The notes under the pieces: model-generated
What the model was told of the DNA's origin: nothing
The model's database searches: none
Seen by the model: the letters and a program-made list of their open reading frames with translations, nothing else
Shown: positions 8,785-17,484 of the stretch, one piece after another
How the letters are laid out: each line of letters begins with the position of its first letter
Position numbering within the stretch: the first letter of the stretch is position 1
NCBI RefSeq assembly: GCF_013284055.1
Contig: NZ_CP054143.1
Location: forward strand, 868,001 to 932,000
Origin: Deefgea piscis
GTDB taxonomy: Bacteria > Pseudomonadota > Gammaproteobacteria > Burkholderiales > Chitinibacteraceae
Length of the DNA stretch: 64,000 nt
Direction of reading: 5' to 3'
Made by a program: the position numbers and the translations under genes

Positions 8785-8815
8785 AAAAAATGGCGGGTTG
8801 CAAAACCCGCCATTT
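8785..8815 (-). terminator. feoB terminator fused to the hemA start
   Basis: Arms 8788-8799 and 8804-8815 form a perfect 12-bp G/C-rich stem with a 4-nt loop (GCAA on the plus strand). Six T residues follow on the minus strand (8790-8785). One nucleotide later is the hemA ATG at 8783. The hairpin therefore covers the place where a hemA ribosome site should be, and it includes the alternative ATG at 8813. Confidence 0.85.
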
Positions 8816-8863
8816 TACCCTGAAAACACCCACTTCACGCCACACTAAAGGAGTAGAACGCGA

Positions 8864-10627
8864 TTAAAAATTCAGCAGTCGTGCTGACTGGTAAAAAACA
8901 AAGGAAATCGTCCACGCCAAGCCCAAAGACCAAACCAGTGAAAACGCAGTAAACGCCGTCGATTTAGATTCTTTTTTCATGGCGGCAATCACTGAAACGC
9001 AAGGGATATACGTCAGCGTAAACAGCATAAAGCTATATGCCGACACCGGATCTAGCGTGTGTGCGAGCTGCGTTGCCAGCGCCGTACCATCGTGACCGGT
9101 AATCACCGATAAGGCGCCGAGCACGACTTCTTTGGCAACAAAACCAAAGATCAGCGCAATCGACAAGGTTGAATCAATGCCAATGGGCGACAATACCGGT
9201 TGGAAAAAATCAGACACCATCAAGGCATAGCTGTGTTGTGGATTCGGGAAATTAGTCAGCAACCACACTAACACCACCCCAATAACGATCATGGTGCTGG
9301 CTAAACGCAAAAAGTCGCGCGCCTCACCCCAACCCCGCCGCCAGATATGGCTCAGCAATGGCAAACGATAAGGCGGTAATTCCAGCGCAAACGGCTCATT
9401 GGATTGAAAGTGCGAGCGAAATAACACCGCAGTGCCCATCGCCACCAAAATACTGATGATATACAGCGACAACAACACCCATGGCGCATTCGCCGGACTA
9501 AACAAAGCCCCACTCAAAAAGAGGAAAATCTGCAAGCGCGCTGAGCACAGTGAAAATGGAATCGTCAGCATCGTGAGCAAGCGGGCTTTATGATCACGAA
9601 TCACCCGCGTGCCCATAATCGCTGGCACATTGCAGCCAAAGCCCATCATCAGCATCACAAAACCACGGCCATCAAGGCCCATTCGGCTCATAATGCCGTC
9701 CATCATAAACGCGGCGCGGGCAAAATATCCCGAGTCTTCAATCACTGACATCAAGCAGAAAAACAAGAAAATAATCGGCGCAAAAGTCAGTACCGTGGTG
9801 ACGCCATCAAACACACCATTGACAATCAAACCTTGCCAAAAAGCCGGCAGCGATTGCGTAGCAGGCAATAAAAAGCTGTCTTTAAGCCAAACTAATCCCG
9901 CTTCCATGGTGTCTTGCAGCGGCGTACCAATGGCGTAGGTGAGTTGGAATAAACCAAACATCACCACAATAAACAGCGGCAAACCCAGCCAAGGGTGTAA
10001 CACAAAGCGATCGACTTGCGCCGTGGTATCCAGCGCCAGCGTTGGTGGCTGCTGCACTGCGGCTTGAAATAGGCGTTTTTCTTGTGCATGCATGGCGCTG
10101 GCCGCAGGCACATTGGTTAAATCAAGCTGCACACTGGGTTGCGCCATCAGTTGATTTAATTGCTGCTTGGCTTCATTCAGGCCCGCGCCCAATTTGGCAC
10201 TAATTAATTGCACTGCGCAGCCCAATTCCTTGGCCAGCAAAGCGCAATCAATCGAGATACCGGCGCGTTTGGCTTCATCTTGCATATTGAGGCAAATCAG
10301 CAGCGGCGCCCCTAAGGCTTTGAGCTGCAATGCCAGTGCCAACTGGCGATCGAGTTGCGTGGCATTGAGTACCAATACGATGGCATCAAGTTTGGCTTCG
10401 GCCAAAAAACGCTGGGCGACATGCTCGTCCTCAGCGCCGCCGACTAAATCGTAAATCCCCGGCAAATCAAAAATTTGCACCATATTGGCGCCGAGCAAAA
10501 TTCTGCTGGAAGCCAATTCCACCGTTAAGCCCGGCCAATTGGCCACGCGAGCAGTGCCGCCAGTGAGGCGATTAAATAAAGTGGACTTTCCTGTATTGGG
10601 CATGCCAACGAGGGCGACCCGCTTCAT
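8864..10627 (-). CDS. feoB: Ferrous iron transporter FeoB
   Basis: FeoB imports Fe2+ across the inner membrane. The N-terminal G domain shows G1 GMPNTGKST (8-16), G3 DLPG, G4 NMQD and a G5-like SAK. It is followed by a helical spacer and a membrane domain of about eight segments with paired Gate-like regions, including GFGCNVPAIMGTR. At 587 residues it is shorter than E. coli FeoB (773), within the range of compact FeoB proteins. Its ATG overlaps the feoA stop by 4 nt (ATGA), so the two are coupled. No FeoC gene is seen. A Fur-like box lies upstream of feoA. Confidence 0.96.
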   Translation of the reverse strand: MKRVALVGMPNTGKSTLFNRLTGGTARVANWPGLTVELASSRILLGANMVQIFDLPGIYDLVGGAEDEHVAQRFLAEAKLDAIVLVLNATQLDRQLALALQLKALGAPLLICLNMQDEAKRAGISIDCALLAKELGCAVQLISAKLGAGLNEAKQQLNQLMAQPSVQLDLTNVPAASAMHAQEKRLFQAAVQQPPTLALDTTAQVDRFVLHPWLGLPLFIVVMFGLFQLTYAIGTPLQDTMEAGLVWLKDSFLLPATQSLPAFWQGLIVNGVFDGVTTVLTFAPIIFLFFCLMSVIEDSGYFARAAFMMDGIMSRMGLDGRGFVMLMMGFGCNVPAIMGTRVIRDHKARLLTMLTIPFSLCSARLQIFLFLSGALFSPANAPWVLLSLYIISILVAMGTAVLFRSHFQSNEPFALELPPYRLPLLSHIWRRGWGEARDFLRLASTMIVIGVVLVWLLTNFPNPQHSYALMVSDFFQPVLSPIGIDSTLSIALIFGFVAKEVVLGALSVITGHDGTALATQLAHTLDPVSAYSFMLFTLTYIPCVSVIAAMKKESKSTAFTAFSLVWSLGLAWTISFVFYQSARLLNF

Positions 10628-10893
10628 ACTAAAACCTCAGCCTGATTCAGCACGACCACCGTCGATACAATCGGCAGCACCTGAATCAACGCGGCATCAG
10701 CGCGGCGCAGCATAAATTCAGTATTGCCCACTCGCAAATGCAAAGGGCCACCCAGCCAACCTCGGCGAATCACCGTGACTTCACTGTGCTCACGCAAACC
10801 CAGCGCCGACAATCGTGGCAGTAAATCAACATCCGTACTGATGGCGTGTACCACGGCACGTTGGTTTAAATCTAGCTGAGAGAGAGCACGCAT
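10624..10893 (-). CDS. feoA: FeoA, SH3-like partner of FeoB
   Basis: FeoA is a small cytosolic SH3-fold protein needed for FeoB transport. From ATG 10893 the product is 89 residues (MRALSQLDLNQRAVV...), close to the family length, with the typical LSALGLREHSEVTVIRR strand pattern. Upstream ATGs (10923 and beyond) would lengthen it, but a Fur-like box overlaps that stretch, which argues for the shorter form. No start has a strong ribosome site. It overlaps feoB by 4 nt. Confidence 0.88.
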   Translation of the reverse strand: MRALSQLDLNQRAVVHAISTDVDLLPRLSALGLREHSEVTVIRRGWLGGPLHLRVGNTEFMLRRADAALIQVLPIVSTVVVLNQAEVLV

Positions 10894-10910
10894 AGTCGCC
10901 AATCCGCAAT

Positions 10911-10929
10911 GAGAATGATTCATAATATC
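10911..10929. promoter_or_regulatory. Probable Fur box upstream of feoAB
   Basis: The 19 nt GAGAATGATTCATAATATC match the classical Fur consensus GATAATGATAATCATTATC at 13 of 19 positions. The site lies 18 nt before the chosen feoA start, as expected for iron repression of feoAB. Operator function is inferred from the match and the location. Confidence 0.5.
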
Positions 10930-11073
10930 ACACCATATGGCGAATTTCTCGTTGATGCCGATCAACAAAGCGCAACTCAAGCAGCGCTAACGCACAAAAT
11001 AAAAGCGCTATTGATCGGCAAAATCAATAGCGCTTAGTGCATTCATCGGCGCTAACAGCGCCGATTTAGTTGC

Positions 11074-13323
11074 TTAAAAGGCGTGTGATAGGAATAAACG
11101 CAGCTCCCAAATATTAAGCCCTTTTTGCCCCAAGCTCAGATAAGCCGCGCTGACATCAATCGACGAGCTACGACCCAATAATGAGCGAACCCCAACCTTA
11201 GCCCCTCCTTGCCACGGGCTAGTATCAGCCAAAGACAAGTCCCCAGTGAGTACTTTACCGTCATTGACTCGCGCAAATTCATAGCCCAACAATAGCTCGG
11301 CATACGGCATCCACGGCGTGCCGTTTTGCGTGTAAAACGTTTGCGTGATTTCAATGGCCGAATCAATCGAGCCAGTATTCACACTCGATTTTTCATTTTC
11401 TAGCCGCAGCGCATAGCCGGCAATCATGCCACTGAGCGCATACGCCGCACTGCGATTGTGGGCGTAATACACTCCGATCTTCGGCCGAATAAATGCCTCA
11501 CCCAAGGGAAATTGACCGTTGGCTCGTGCAGAAATCGCATAGCGCTGTGATGAATAATCACCATCCAAAACCAATAAATGCTGCTGATTATTCATATGGC
11601 TAAATGTTAGCGCGCCATCAAAAACCCAGTTTTCGGAATACGGATAAGCAATATACGGCCCGATATTGAAGCCATTACTGCGATTACGCATATCGTTGGC
11701 AAATGCACTGCTCTGATTGTTTTCGAGCGACAACGACAGTCCGGCGATCAAACCGCTATCTAAACGACGATCAAAACCCAGTGCCACACTCGCGCTATGC
11801 CCCGACAGATCCAAGTCATGACGACGATCACGAATATCAACGTATTGCGAATCAGCCCAGGTATTCCATCGCGTTTCTAGGCCAAACTCACGACCTTCTG
11901 TAGTCGGTATTGCCGTTACATTGCTGCTGTTATTCCCCTCTAGTTGCATACCCATGCAATTAACATCAGTAATTGCATTTTTATCGACCATTGTTGCTGG
12001 GTCTTGCTGCATCGTGCAAGGGTTAACAACCGCTAATTCACGACTCGCAGGCAACTGAGTCGCTACGACAATTTCGCCCCCTTCCGGCGGCCGCTCTGGT
12101 CGAGAACCAATCGGTGGCTTCACGCCCACGGGTAATTCGGGCGTCACCCCTGTTACTGGCGGCTTGGCTGGGATCGTGCCAATTGGTGGTTTTACCGCCA
12201 TTGGTAATTCTGGCGTCACGCCTGTTACTGGCGGTTGTACTGGGATCGTACCAATCGGCGGTTTTACGCCCATGGGTAATTCTGGCGTCACGCCCGTTAC
12301 CGGTGGCTTGACCGGAATCGTACCAATCGGTGGCTTCACGCCCATGGGTAATTCTGGCGTCACGCCTGTTACTGGCGGCTTAGCTGGTATCGTGCCAACC
12401 GGTGGTTTGACCCCCATGGGTAATTCGGGCGTCACGCCCGTTACTGGCGGTTGAACTGGGATCGTACCAATCGGCGGTTTGACCCCCATGGGTAATTCCG
12501 GTGTCACGCCTGTTACTGGCGGTTGTACTGGGATCGTACCAATCGGTGGTTTTACCCCCACGGGTAATTCTGGCGTCACGCCTGTTACCGGCGGCTTGGC
12601 TGGTATCGTGCCAATCGGTGGTTTGACGCCAATGGGTAATTCGGGCGTCACCCCTGTTACTGGCGGTTGAACTGGAATCGTACCAATCGGTGGCTTCACG
12701 CCCATGGGTAATTCTGGCGTCACCCCTGTTACCGGTGGTTTTACTGGAATCGTACCAATCGGTGGCTTCACGCCCATGGGTAATTCTGGCATTAGCCCTG
12801 TTACCGGTGGCTTCTCTGGCAACGTCGCAATCGGCGGTTTTACCGCCATCGGTACTTCTGGCGTGATGCCAACCACGGGTGGGCGAGTTGGTGGCTTGAT
12901 AACGGGCGGCTTAAAGTTTGGCGGAAAAACAATACCATCTGGATTTTGATTTGCGGAAGCGACAAATTGGCGTGAATGTAGCTGCGAGTTTTCACCTGGA
13001 TACGCATACAAGATATGCGTTCCACCCCAATCTTCGGGGTAATTTGACACCGTCAACCGCAAGCCAGGTCGGCTCTTACTCCACGTGTCGATCGGTAAAT
13101 CACCGCCACCATGAGGATCAAAAGCCGCAGTGGTGCTCACGTCATACTTGCCCGGCGTTTTAGTAGCCGACAAAAATACTGCCTGTTTAGAGTCGACTGT
13201 TTTGCCTAAATAAATAATTCGCCCACAAAAGCCACTATTTGAACAACCCGCATTGGCCATGCCCGGCAACATAGCCAATGCTAAAGAAATAAGGCTTATG
13301 CGTGAACTTAGTTTAAACGTCAT
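11074..13323 (-). CDS. Autotransporter with proline-rich tandem-repeat stalk
   Basis: This 749-residue protein has a signal peptide (1-25, cleavage after GMANA). A Cys-containing N-terminal domain (26-135) follows, then eleven 24-residue repeats (148-411, core PPVTGVTPELPMGVKPPIGT). The C-terminal half (about 470-749) looks like an autotransporter beta-barrel, with alternating strands and a terminal Phe. I infer type V secretion: the barrel sits in the outer membrane and the repeats form a rigid stalk for the small N-terminal domain. The passenger is not one I recognise, and no protease or adhesin motif is evident. The ATG at 13323 has a good ribosome site (CTGGAG). It is a single gene with 93 nt to feoA on one side and 263 nt to purD on the other. 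Confidence 0.8.
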   Translation of the reverse strand: MTFKLSSRISLISLALAMLPGMANAGCSNSGFCGRIIYLGKTVDSKQAVFLSATKTPGKYDVSTTAAFDPHGGGDLPIDTWSKSRPGLRLTVSNYPEDWGGTHILYAYPGENSQLHSRQFVASANQNPDGIVFPPNFKPPVIKPPTRPPVVGITPEVPMAVKPPIATLPEKPPVTGLMPELPMGVKPPIGTIPVKPPVTGVTPELPMGVKPPIGTIPVQPPVTGVTPELPIGVKPPIGTIPAKPPVTGVTPELPVGVKPPIGTIPVQPPVTGVTPELPMGVKPPIGTIPVQPPVTGVTPELPMGVKPPVGTIPAKPPVTGVTPELPMGVKPPIGTIPVKPPVTGVTPELPMGVKPPIGTIPVQPPVTGVTPELPMAVKPPIGTIPAKPPVTGVTPELPVGVKPPIGSRPERPPEGGEIVVATQLPASRELAVVNPCTMQQDPATMVDKNAITDVNCMGMQLEGNNSSNVTAIPTTEGREFGLETRWNTWADSQYVDIRDRRHDLDLSGHSASVALGFDRRLDSGLIAGLSLSLENNQSSAFANDMRNRSNGFNIGPYIAYPYSENWVFDGALTFSHMNNQQHLLVLDGDYSSQRYAISARANGQFPLGEAFIRPKIGVYYAHNRSAAYALSGMIAGYALRLENEKSSVNTGSIDSAIEITQTFYTQNGTPWMPYAELLLGYEFARVNDGKVLTGDLSLADTSPWQGGAKVGVRSLLGRSSSIDVSAAYLSLGQKGLNIWELRLFLSHAF
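12091..12882 (-). repeat. Eleven tandem 72-bp repeats in the autotransporter gene
   Basis: The 792-nt block codes for residues 148-411 as eleven 24-residue units with no gaps. Units differ mainly at a few positions: Met/Val/Ile before Gly, and Lys/Gln at the unit end. DNA identity between units is high, so copy number can change by slippage or recombination. Flanking partial units (PPTRPP and PPEGGE) mark the edges. Confidence 0.92.
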
Positions 13324-13537
13324 GTCGACTCCAGTCGTAATTTCTATCTACTCCACCCTCTTACAGTGGCAACACTATTTATTTCTAATTTATTACAAAA
13401 TCAATGAGGCAGTAAGAGATACTATCCAGCAAATTCTTATGTAAAGCTTAAAACAAGCTAACAAATTAAAACATCTCAGCGTGCATTTGTTTTCATTTTT
13501 TGGAAAAACTAAAACAGTATTGAAATTTACGGCTCAA

Positions 13538-13565
13538 AAAAAAAAGCGGCCTAAGCCGCTCTTTT
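13538..13565 (-). terminator. Rho-independent terminator of purD
   Basis: AGCGGC (13545-13550) and GCCGCT (13555-13560) form a 6-bp stem with a 4-nt loop, flanked by A and T tracts on both sides. On the minus strand a ten-T tract follows. It lies about 25 nt after the purD stop. Confidence 0.85.
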
Positions 13566-13586
13566 TATGCCATACGTTGAAATGCT

Positions 13587-14861
13587 TTATTTACGATTAA
13601 TCGCTCGCCATGCAATGTCGGTACGATATTGCGCGCCATCAAAATGAATATCGGCCAAAATTTCATACGCGCGTTTTTGCGCCATTTTGTAGTTTTCACC
13701 AAATGCGGTAACACACAATACACGACCGCCACTGGTGATTGGCTCGCCAGCTTCGTTCAGCGTAGTACCAGCATGGAACACATGACCGTCTTCTAAATCA
13801 CTTGGCAAACCGGTAATCACATCGCCTTTGCGCGGAGTGTCTGGGTAATTGGCCGCAGCCATTACCACTCCCAAAGCGACCCGACGATCCCATTCGCATT
13901 CAACTTGATCCAGCGTGCCATTCACACCATGCTCGCATAAAGTCACAAAGTCTGACTTCAAGCGCAGCATAATCGGTTGCGTTTCTGGATCACCAAAGCG
14001 GCAGTTAAATTCCAGTGTTTTAAGCGAACCATCAGGGCTCACCATCAAACCGGCGTACAAAAATCCAGTGTATTCGATGCCGTCTTTGGCCATGCCTTGC
14101 ACGGTAGGCAAGATTACTTCACGCATTGCGCGCGCGTTGATTTCTGGCGTTACCACGGGTGCCGGGCTATATGCGCCCATGCCGCCGGTATTCGGGCCTA
14201 AATCCGCGTCGAGTAAGCGTTTGTGATCTTGGCTGGAGGCCATCGCCAATACGTTTTTACCATCGACCATCACGATAAAGCTGGCTTCTTCACCGGTGAG
14301 GAATTCTTCAATCACCACGCGAGCACCGGCGTCGCCAAATTGATTGTCGGACAACATCGCATCCACAGCAGCGTGCGCCTCAAGCAAATCCATCGCGACC
14401 ACCACGCCTTTACCCGCCGCTAAGCCATCCGCCTTAATCACAATCGGCGCGCCTTTGGCGTCGATATAGGCGTGCGCTGCCGCAGCATCGGCAAAGGTTT
14501 GGTAATCCGCAGTCGGAATACCATGGCGCTGCATAAAGGCTTTAGCAAAATCTTTAGATGATTCCAGCTGAGCGCCTGCCTGAGTTGGGCCAAAAATCTT
14601 CAGCCCAGCCAAACGAAATGCATCCACAATCCCTTGCGACAACGGCGCTTCTGGGCCGACGACGGTTAGCTGGATGTTTTCAGCTTTAGCAAATTCAATC
14701 AATTCTGGAATAGCGGTGATTGCGACATTGGTGAGATTTTTTTCGAGTGCAGTCCCTGCATTACCTGGCGCGACAAATACTTTAGTCGAGCGCTCAGATT
14801 GGGCTAATTTCCAAGCTAATGCATGTTCACGGCCACCTGAGCCAATGACGAGGATATTCAT
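13587..14861 (-). CDS. purD: Phosphoribosylamine-glycine ligase (GAR synthetase)
   Basis: PurD joins 5-phosphoribosylamine and glycine with ATP to form GAR, the second step of purine synthesis. The 424-residue length is standard. The N-terminal motif GSGGREHALAWKL, the ATP-grasp blocks KADGLAAGKGVVVA and EFLTGEEASF, and the metal-binding EFNCRFGDPETQ are all present. It lies 23 nt downstream of pagP on the same strand, and purH is upstream of that, so the three may share transcripts. It ends at a strong terminator. Confidence 0.97.
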   Translation of the reverse strand: MNILVIGSGGREHALAWKLAQSERSTKVFVAPGNAGTALEKNLTNVAITAIPELIEFAKAENIQLTVVGPEAPLSQGIVDAFRLAGLKIFGPTQAGAQLESSKDFAKAFMQRHGIPTADYQTFADAAAAHAYIDAKGAPIVIKADGLAAGKGVVVAMDLLEAHAAVDAMLSDNQFGDAGARVVIEEFLTGEEASFIVMVDGKNVLAMASSQDHKRLLDADLGPNTGGMGAYSPAPVVTPEINARAMREVILPTVQGMAKDGIEYTGFLYAGLMVSPDGSLKTLEFNCRFGDPETQPIMLRLKSDFVTLCEHGVNGTLDQVECEWDRRVALGVVMAAANYPDTPRKGDVITGLPSDLEDGHVFHAGTTLNEAGEPITSGGRVLCVTAFGENYKMAQKRAYEILADIHFDGAQYRTDIAWRAINRK

Positions 14862-14884
14862 TTCTTTCTTACTCCAAGCGCTGA

Positions 14885-15472
14885 TTAGTAATCAAAGCGG
14901 GAAAATAAAAACAACACATTGCCATTATTACTACCACCTGGAATATAAGTCGCATACAGATTGACTTTGTCATATTTCAGAGCAACTAAAGGCAAAGCAA
15001 AAGGCAACGGGACATAACTGCCGATATCACTGCGCGAGAACAAACCCGCAGTCAAACCCGCTCCCGCTTTAAGTGGTCCTAAGACATTCCAGTACCACAT
15101 ATAGGCATAACCAATATGGGTTTCTGGCTTGCTATGCGAATCAGAAAACATCATCGCATAAATCATTTCTTCATTATTATTGGGTAAAGCACGATACAGG
15201 CTAAGGCCACCGCCATACGCCAGTTCGTTATAACTATCGATTTTATCTCGATCATAGGTGCTGCGATTATGCCAAGCGTAACCAGACACCAACAAACCAG
15301 TTTCGCCTTCATTCCAAATGCCACTAATATTGCTGCAGGCTTTATCAAACAGCCACCAATCGGCACAGTCTGCTGCTGATACATTGGCCGCTAACAATAG
15401 CCCGATACACATTGCCCATATTTTTTTAAATGTCATTATTTTAATAATTCGTATAGTTAGAAATGTTTTCAT
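14885..15472 (-). CDS. pagP: Lipid A palmitoyltransferase PagP
   Basis: PagP moves a palmitate chain from phospholipid to lipid A in the outer membrane, an 8-strand barrel enzyme linked to envelope stress. The 195-residue precursor has an N-terminal signal peptide (cleavage near VSA at 31-33). The catalytic set is visible: His68 in YAWHNRS, and Asp111-Ser112 in MMFSDSHSK, matching E. coli His33, Asp76, Ser77. YNELAYGGG, YVPLPFALPL and TYIPGGSNNGNVLFLF are strong family matches. The start may be ATG 15472 (GGGAAG just upstream) or ATG 15436, which gives a more usual signal peptide. It sits between the purine genes purH and purD, an odd place for an envelope enzyme. Confidence 0.92.
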   Translation of the reverse strand: MKTFLTIRIIKIMTFKKIWAMCIGLLLAANVSAADCADWWLFDKACSNISGIWNEGETGLLVSGYAWHNRSTYDRDKIDSYNELAYGGGLSLYRALPNNNEEMIYAMMFSDSHSKPETHIGYAYMWYWNVLGPLKAGAGLTAGLFSRSDIGSYVPLPFALPLVALKYDKVNLYATYIPGGSNNGNVLFLFSRFDY

Positions 15473-15542
15473 CTTCCCGTGAAATACGAACTCTTTTGGT
15501 TCGTTAATTGGTTTTTATTATTAGTATTTTTTTATGTTGATC

Positions 15543-15572
15543 ACCTCGGCAGCGCTTGAGCACTGCCGAGGT
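15543..15572 (-). terminator. Stem-loop after purH
   Basis: Arms 15543-15552 and 15563-15572 form a perfect 10-bp stem (ACCTCGGCAG), with a partly paired 10-nt loop, 9 nt after the purH stop. There is no T-tract after it on the minus strand, so it may stabilise the mRNA or be a weak terminator. Confidence 0.5.
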
Positions 15573-15581
15573 CGTACTCAA

Positions 15582-17144
15582 TTAATGACGGAAGTGGCGA
15601 ATGCCAGTCATCACCATTGCAATGCCATGCTCGTCGGCAGCCGCAATCACTTCTTCATCACGCAAGCTACCACCCGGTTGAATAATCGCTGACACACCGT
15701 TTTCGGCAATCACATCCACGCCATCACGGAACGGGAAGAACGCATCTGACGCTGCGACTGAACCGCGCAGTTCCAAACCTGCATTGCGCGCTTTGATCGC
15801 AGCAATTTTAGTTGAATCAACACGGCTCATTTGGCCTGCACCAACGCCCAATGTTTGGCCGCCTTTGCAGAACACAATCGCGTTTGATTTAACAAACTTG
15901 GCCACATTCCACGCGAACAACAAATCTTTCAATTGTTCTGGTGTTGGTTGCAACTTGGTCACGACTTTCAAATCAGCCAACATCAGGGCATGAACGTCTG
16001 GCGTTTGTACCAACAAACCGCCGCCAACACGCTTCAAATCAAAACGGTTTTCACCGCTTTCAATGGCAATTTCCAAAACGCGAACGTTTTGTTTTTTGGC
16101 GATCAAAGCCAATGCTTCTGCCGTATACGACGGTGCAATCAATACTTCCAAGAATTGCGTCGAAACCGCTTCAATCGTGTCGGCATCCACGGTTTTATTG
16201 AAAGCAATAATGCCACCAAAGGCACTGGTGGTATCGGTCGCTAAGGCTAGGCGGTATGCGCTATAGCTGTCTTTACCCACGGCAACGCCGCAAGGGTTGG
16301 CGTGCTTAACAATCACACAGGCTGGCTCGGCAAATTGCTTCACGCATTCCCACGCGGCATCTGAATCGGCGATATTGTTGTACGACAATTCTTTACCTTG
16401 GTATTGCTTGTAATTGGCCAAGCTGCCTGCTGCTGGGTCCAAATCACGGTAAAACGCGGCGGATTGATGTGGATTTTCGCCGTAACGCATGTCTTGCACT
16501 TTTTCGAACTGCAAGTTTAAGCGCGTTGGGTAAATTGCTTTTTCACCATCGCTGGTTAAAGCCGTCAGGTAATTTGAAATCGCGCCGTCATACGCTGCGG
16601 TATGGCTAAAGGCTTTTTTCGCCAAGTTTTTGCGCGTTGCCAAAGCCAATGCGCCGCCATTGGCTTGCATTTCTTCGATCAATAAATCGTAGTCAGCGGC
16701 ATCGGTGACAATCGCCACGTGTGCGTGGTTTTTGGCGGCTGAGCGCACCATGGCTGGGCCGCCGATGTCGATGTTTTCAATCGCGTCTTCGTAGCTGCAA
16801 TCGGGTTTAGCAATCGTCGCTTCAAACGGATACAGATTCACACAAACTAAATCAATATTACCAATGCCATGCTCGCCCATCGTGGCCACATGGGCGTCTA
16901 AATCACGACGGCCTAAAATGCCACCGTGGATTTTTGGATGCAAGGTCTTCACGCGGCCATCGAGCATTTCAGGAAAGCCGGTGTAATCGGCAACTTCAAT
17001 CACGGGTAGACCGTGATCGGCGAATAATTTAGCAGTGCCACCTGTCGAAAGAATCTCGACACCTTGCTGATGCAAGGCTTGGGCAAATGCTAACACACCA
17101 GTTTTATCCGATACGCTGATCAAGGCACGGGTAATTTTGCTCAT
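15582..17144 (-). CDS. purH: Bifunctional AICAR transformylase / IMP cyclohydrolase
   Basis: PurH carries out the last two steps of IMP synthesis. The N-terminal IMP cyclohydrolase (MGS-like, 1-200) begins [19 protein letters not shown]. The C-terminal AICAR transformylase includes KYGENPHQ-type [23 protein letters not shown] and the terminal [18 protein letters not shown]. The frame is open upstream to 17279, but the AGAGGAAGC ribosome site and homologous start point to ATG 17144 (520 residues). It follows fis by 46 nt in a dusB-fis-purH run; the promoter is probably shared with fis. Confidence 0.97.
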   Translation of the reverse strand: MSKITRALISVSDKTGVLAFAQALHQQGVEILSTGGTAKLFADHGLPVIEVADYTGFPEMLDGRVKTLHPKIHGGILGRRDLDAHVATMGEHGIGNIDLVCVNLYPFEATIAKPDCSYEDAIENIDIGGPAMVRSAAKNHAHVAIVTDAADYDLLIEEMQANGGALALATRKNLAKKAFSHTAAYDGAISNYLTALTSDGEKAIYPTRLNLQFEKVQDMRYGENPHQSAAFYRDLDPAAGSLANYKQYQGKELSYNNIADSDAAWECVKQFAEPACVIVKHANPCGVAVGKDSYSAYRLALATDTTSAFGGIIAFNKTVDADTIEAVSTQFLEVLIAPSYTAEALALIAKKQNVRVLEIAIESGENRFDLKRVGGGLLVQTPDVHALMLADLKVVTKLQPTPEQLKDLLFAWNVAKFVKSNAIVFCKGGQTLGVGAGQMSRVDSTKIAAIKARNAGLELRGSVAASDAFFPFRDGVDVIAENGVSAIIQPGGSLRDEEVIAAADEHGIAMVMTGIRHFRH

Positions 17145-17190
17145 CATGCTTCCTCTGTTTGAATTGAAACTAGACCCCACAGGGGTCGAT

Positions 17191-17430
17191 TTATAACAAA
17201 TCGTAGGCTTGTAATTTTTTACGCAGGGTATTGCGATTAATGCCGAGCATTTCTGAAGCGCGCGATTGATTACCCTCAACGCGCTGTAGCACGTTCACCA
17301 AGAGCGGCTTTTCCATGCGAGCCAAAACCATTTCATACAATGCACTCGGCGGCTCACCATCTAGGTCATTAAAATACTGCGCGAGCGATTCATTAATTGC
17401 CGTTGCAATCAAGTCGGTGGGGGTGGTCAT
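17191..17430 (-). CDS. fis: Fis-family DNA-binding protein
   Basis: This 79-residue nucleoid protein has the C-terminal helix-turn-helix [25 protein letters not shown], split here as residues about 53-77. Fis bends DNA and controls rRNA and growth-phase genes. The ATG at 17430 has GGGAGA upstream. The gene lies 54 nt after dusB, the order found in most beta- and gammaproteobacteria, and 46 nt before purH. The protein is a little shorter than E. coli Fis (98) at its N-terminus, as is usual in betaproteobacteria. Confidence 0.93.
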   Translation of the reverse strand: MTTPTDLIATAINESLAQYFNDLDGEPPSALYEMVLARMEKPLLVNVLQRVEGNQSRASEMLGINRNTLRKKLQAYDLL

Positions 17431-17484
17431 TCAATCTCCCGATTTTTCGGTGTTCGTTATTGTCTTCATCACACAGCTGTTACG

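Noticed and set aside
12091-12882. Possible CRISPR array
   Set aside because: The repeats are contiguous, coding and 72 bp long with no unique spacers.
12114-12949. Several plus-strand ORFs rich in Gly-Asn-Ser-Gly-Val-Thr across the autotransporter repeats
   Set aside because: They are antisense reflections of the 72-bp tandem repeat and have no ribosome sites or family features.
17145-17279. N-terminal extension of PurH by 45 residues
   Set aside because: The extension overlaps the end of fis, has no similarity to PurH, and a good ribosome site precedes ATG 17144.
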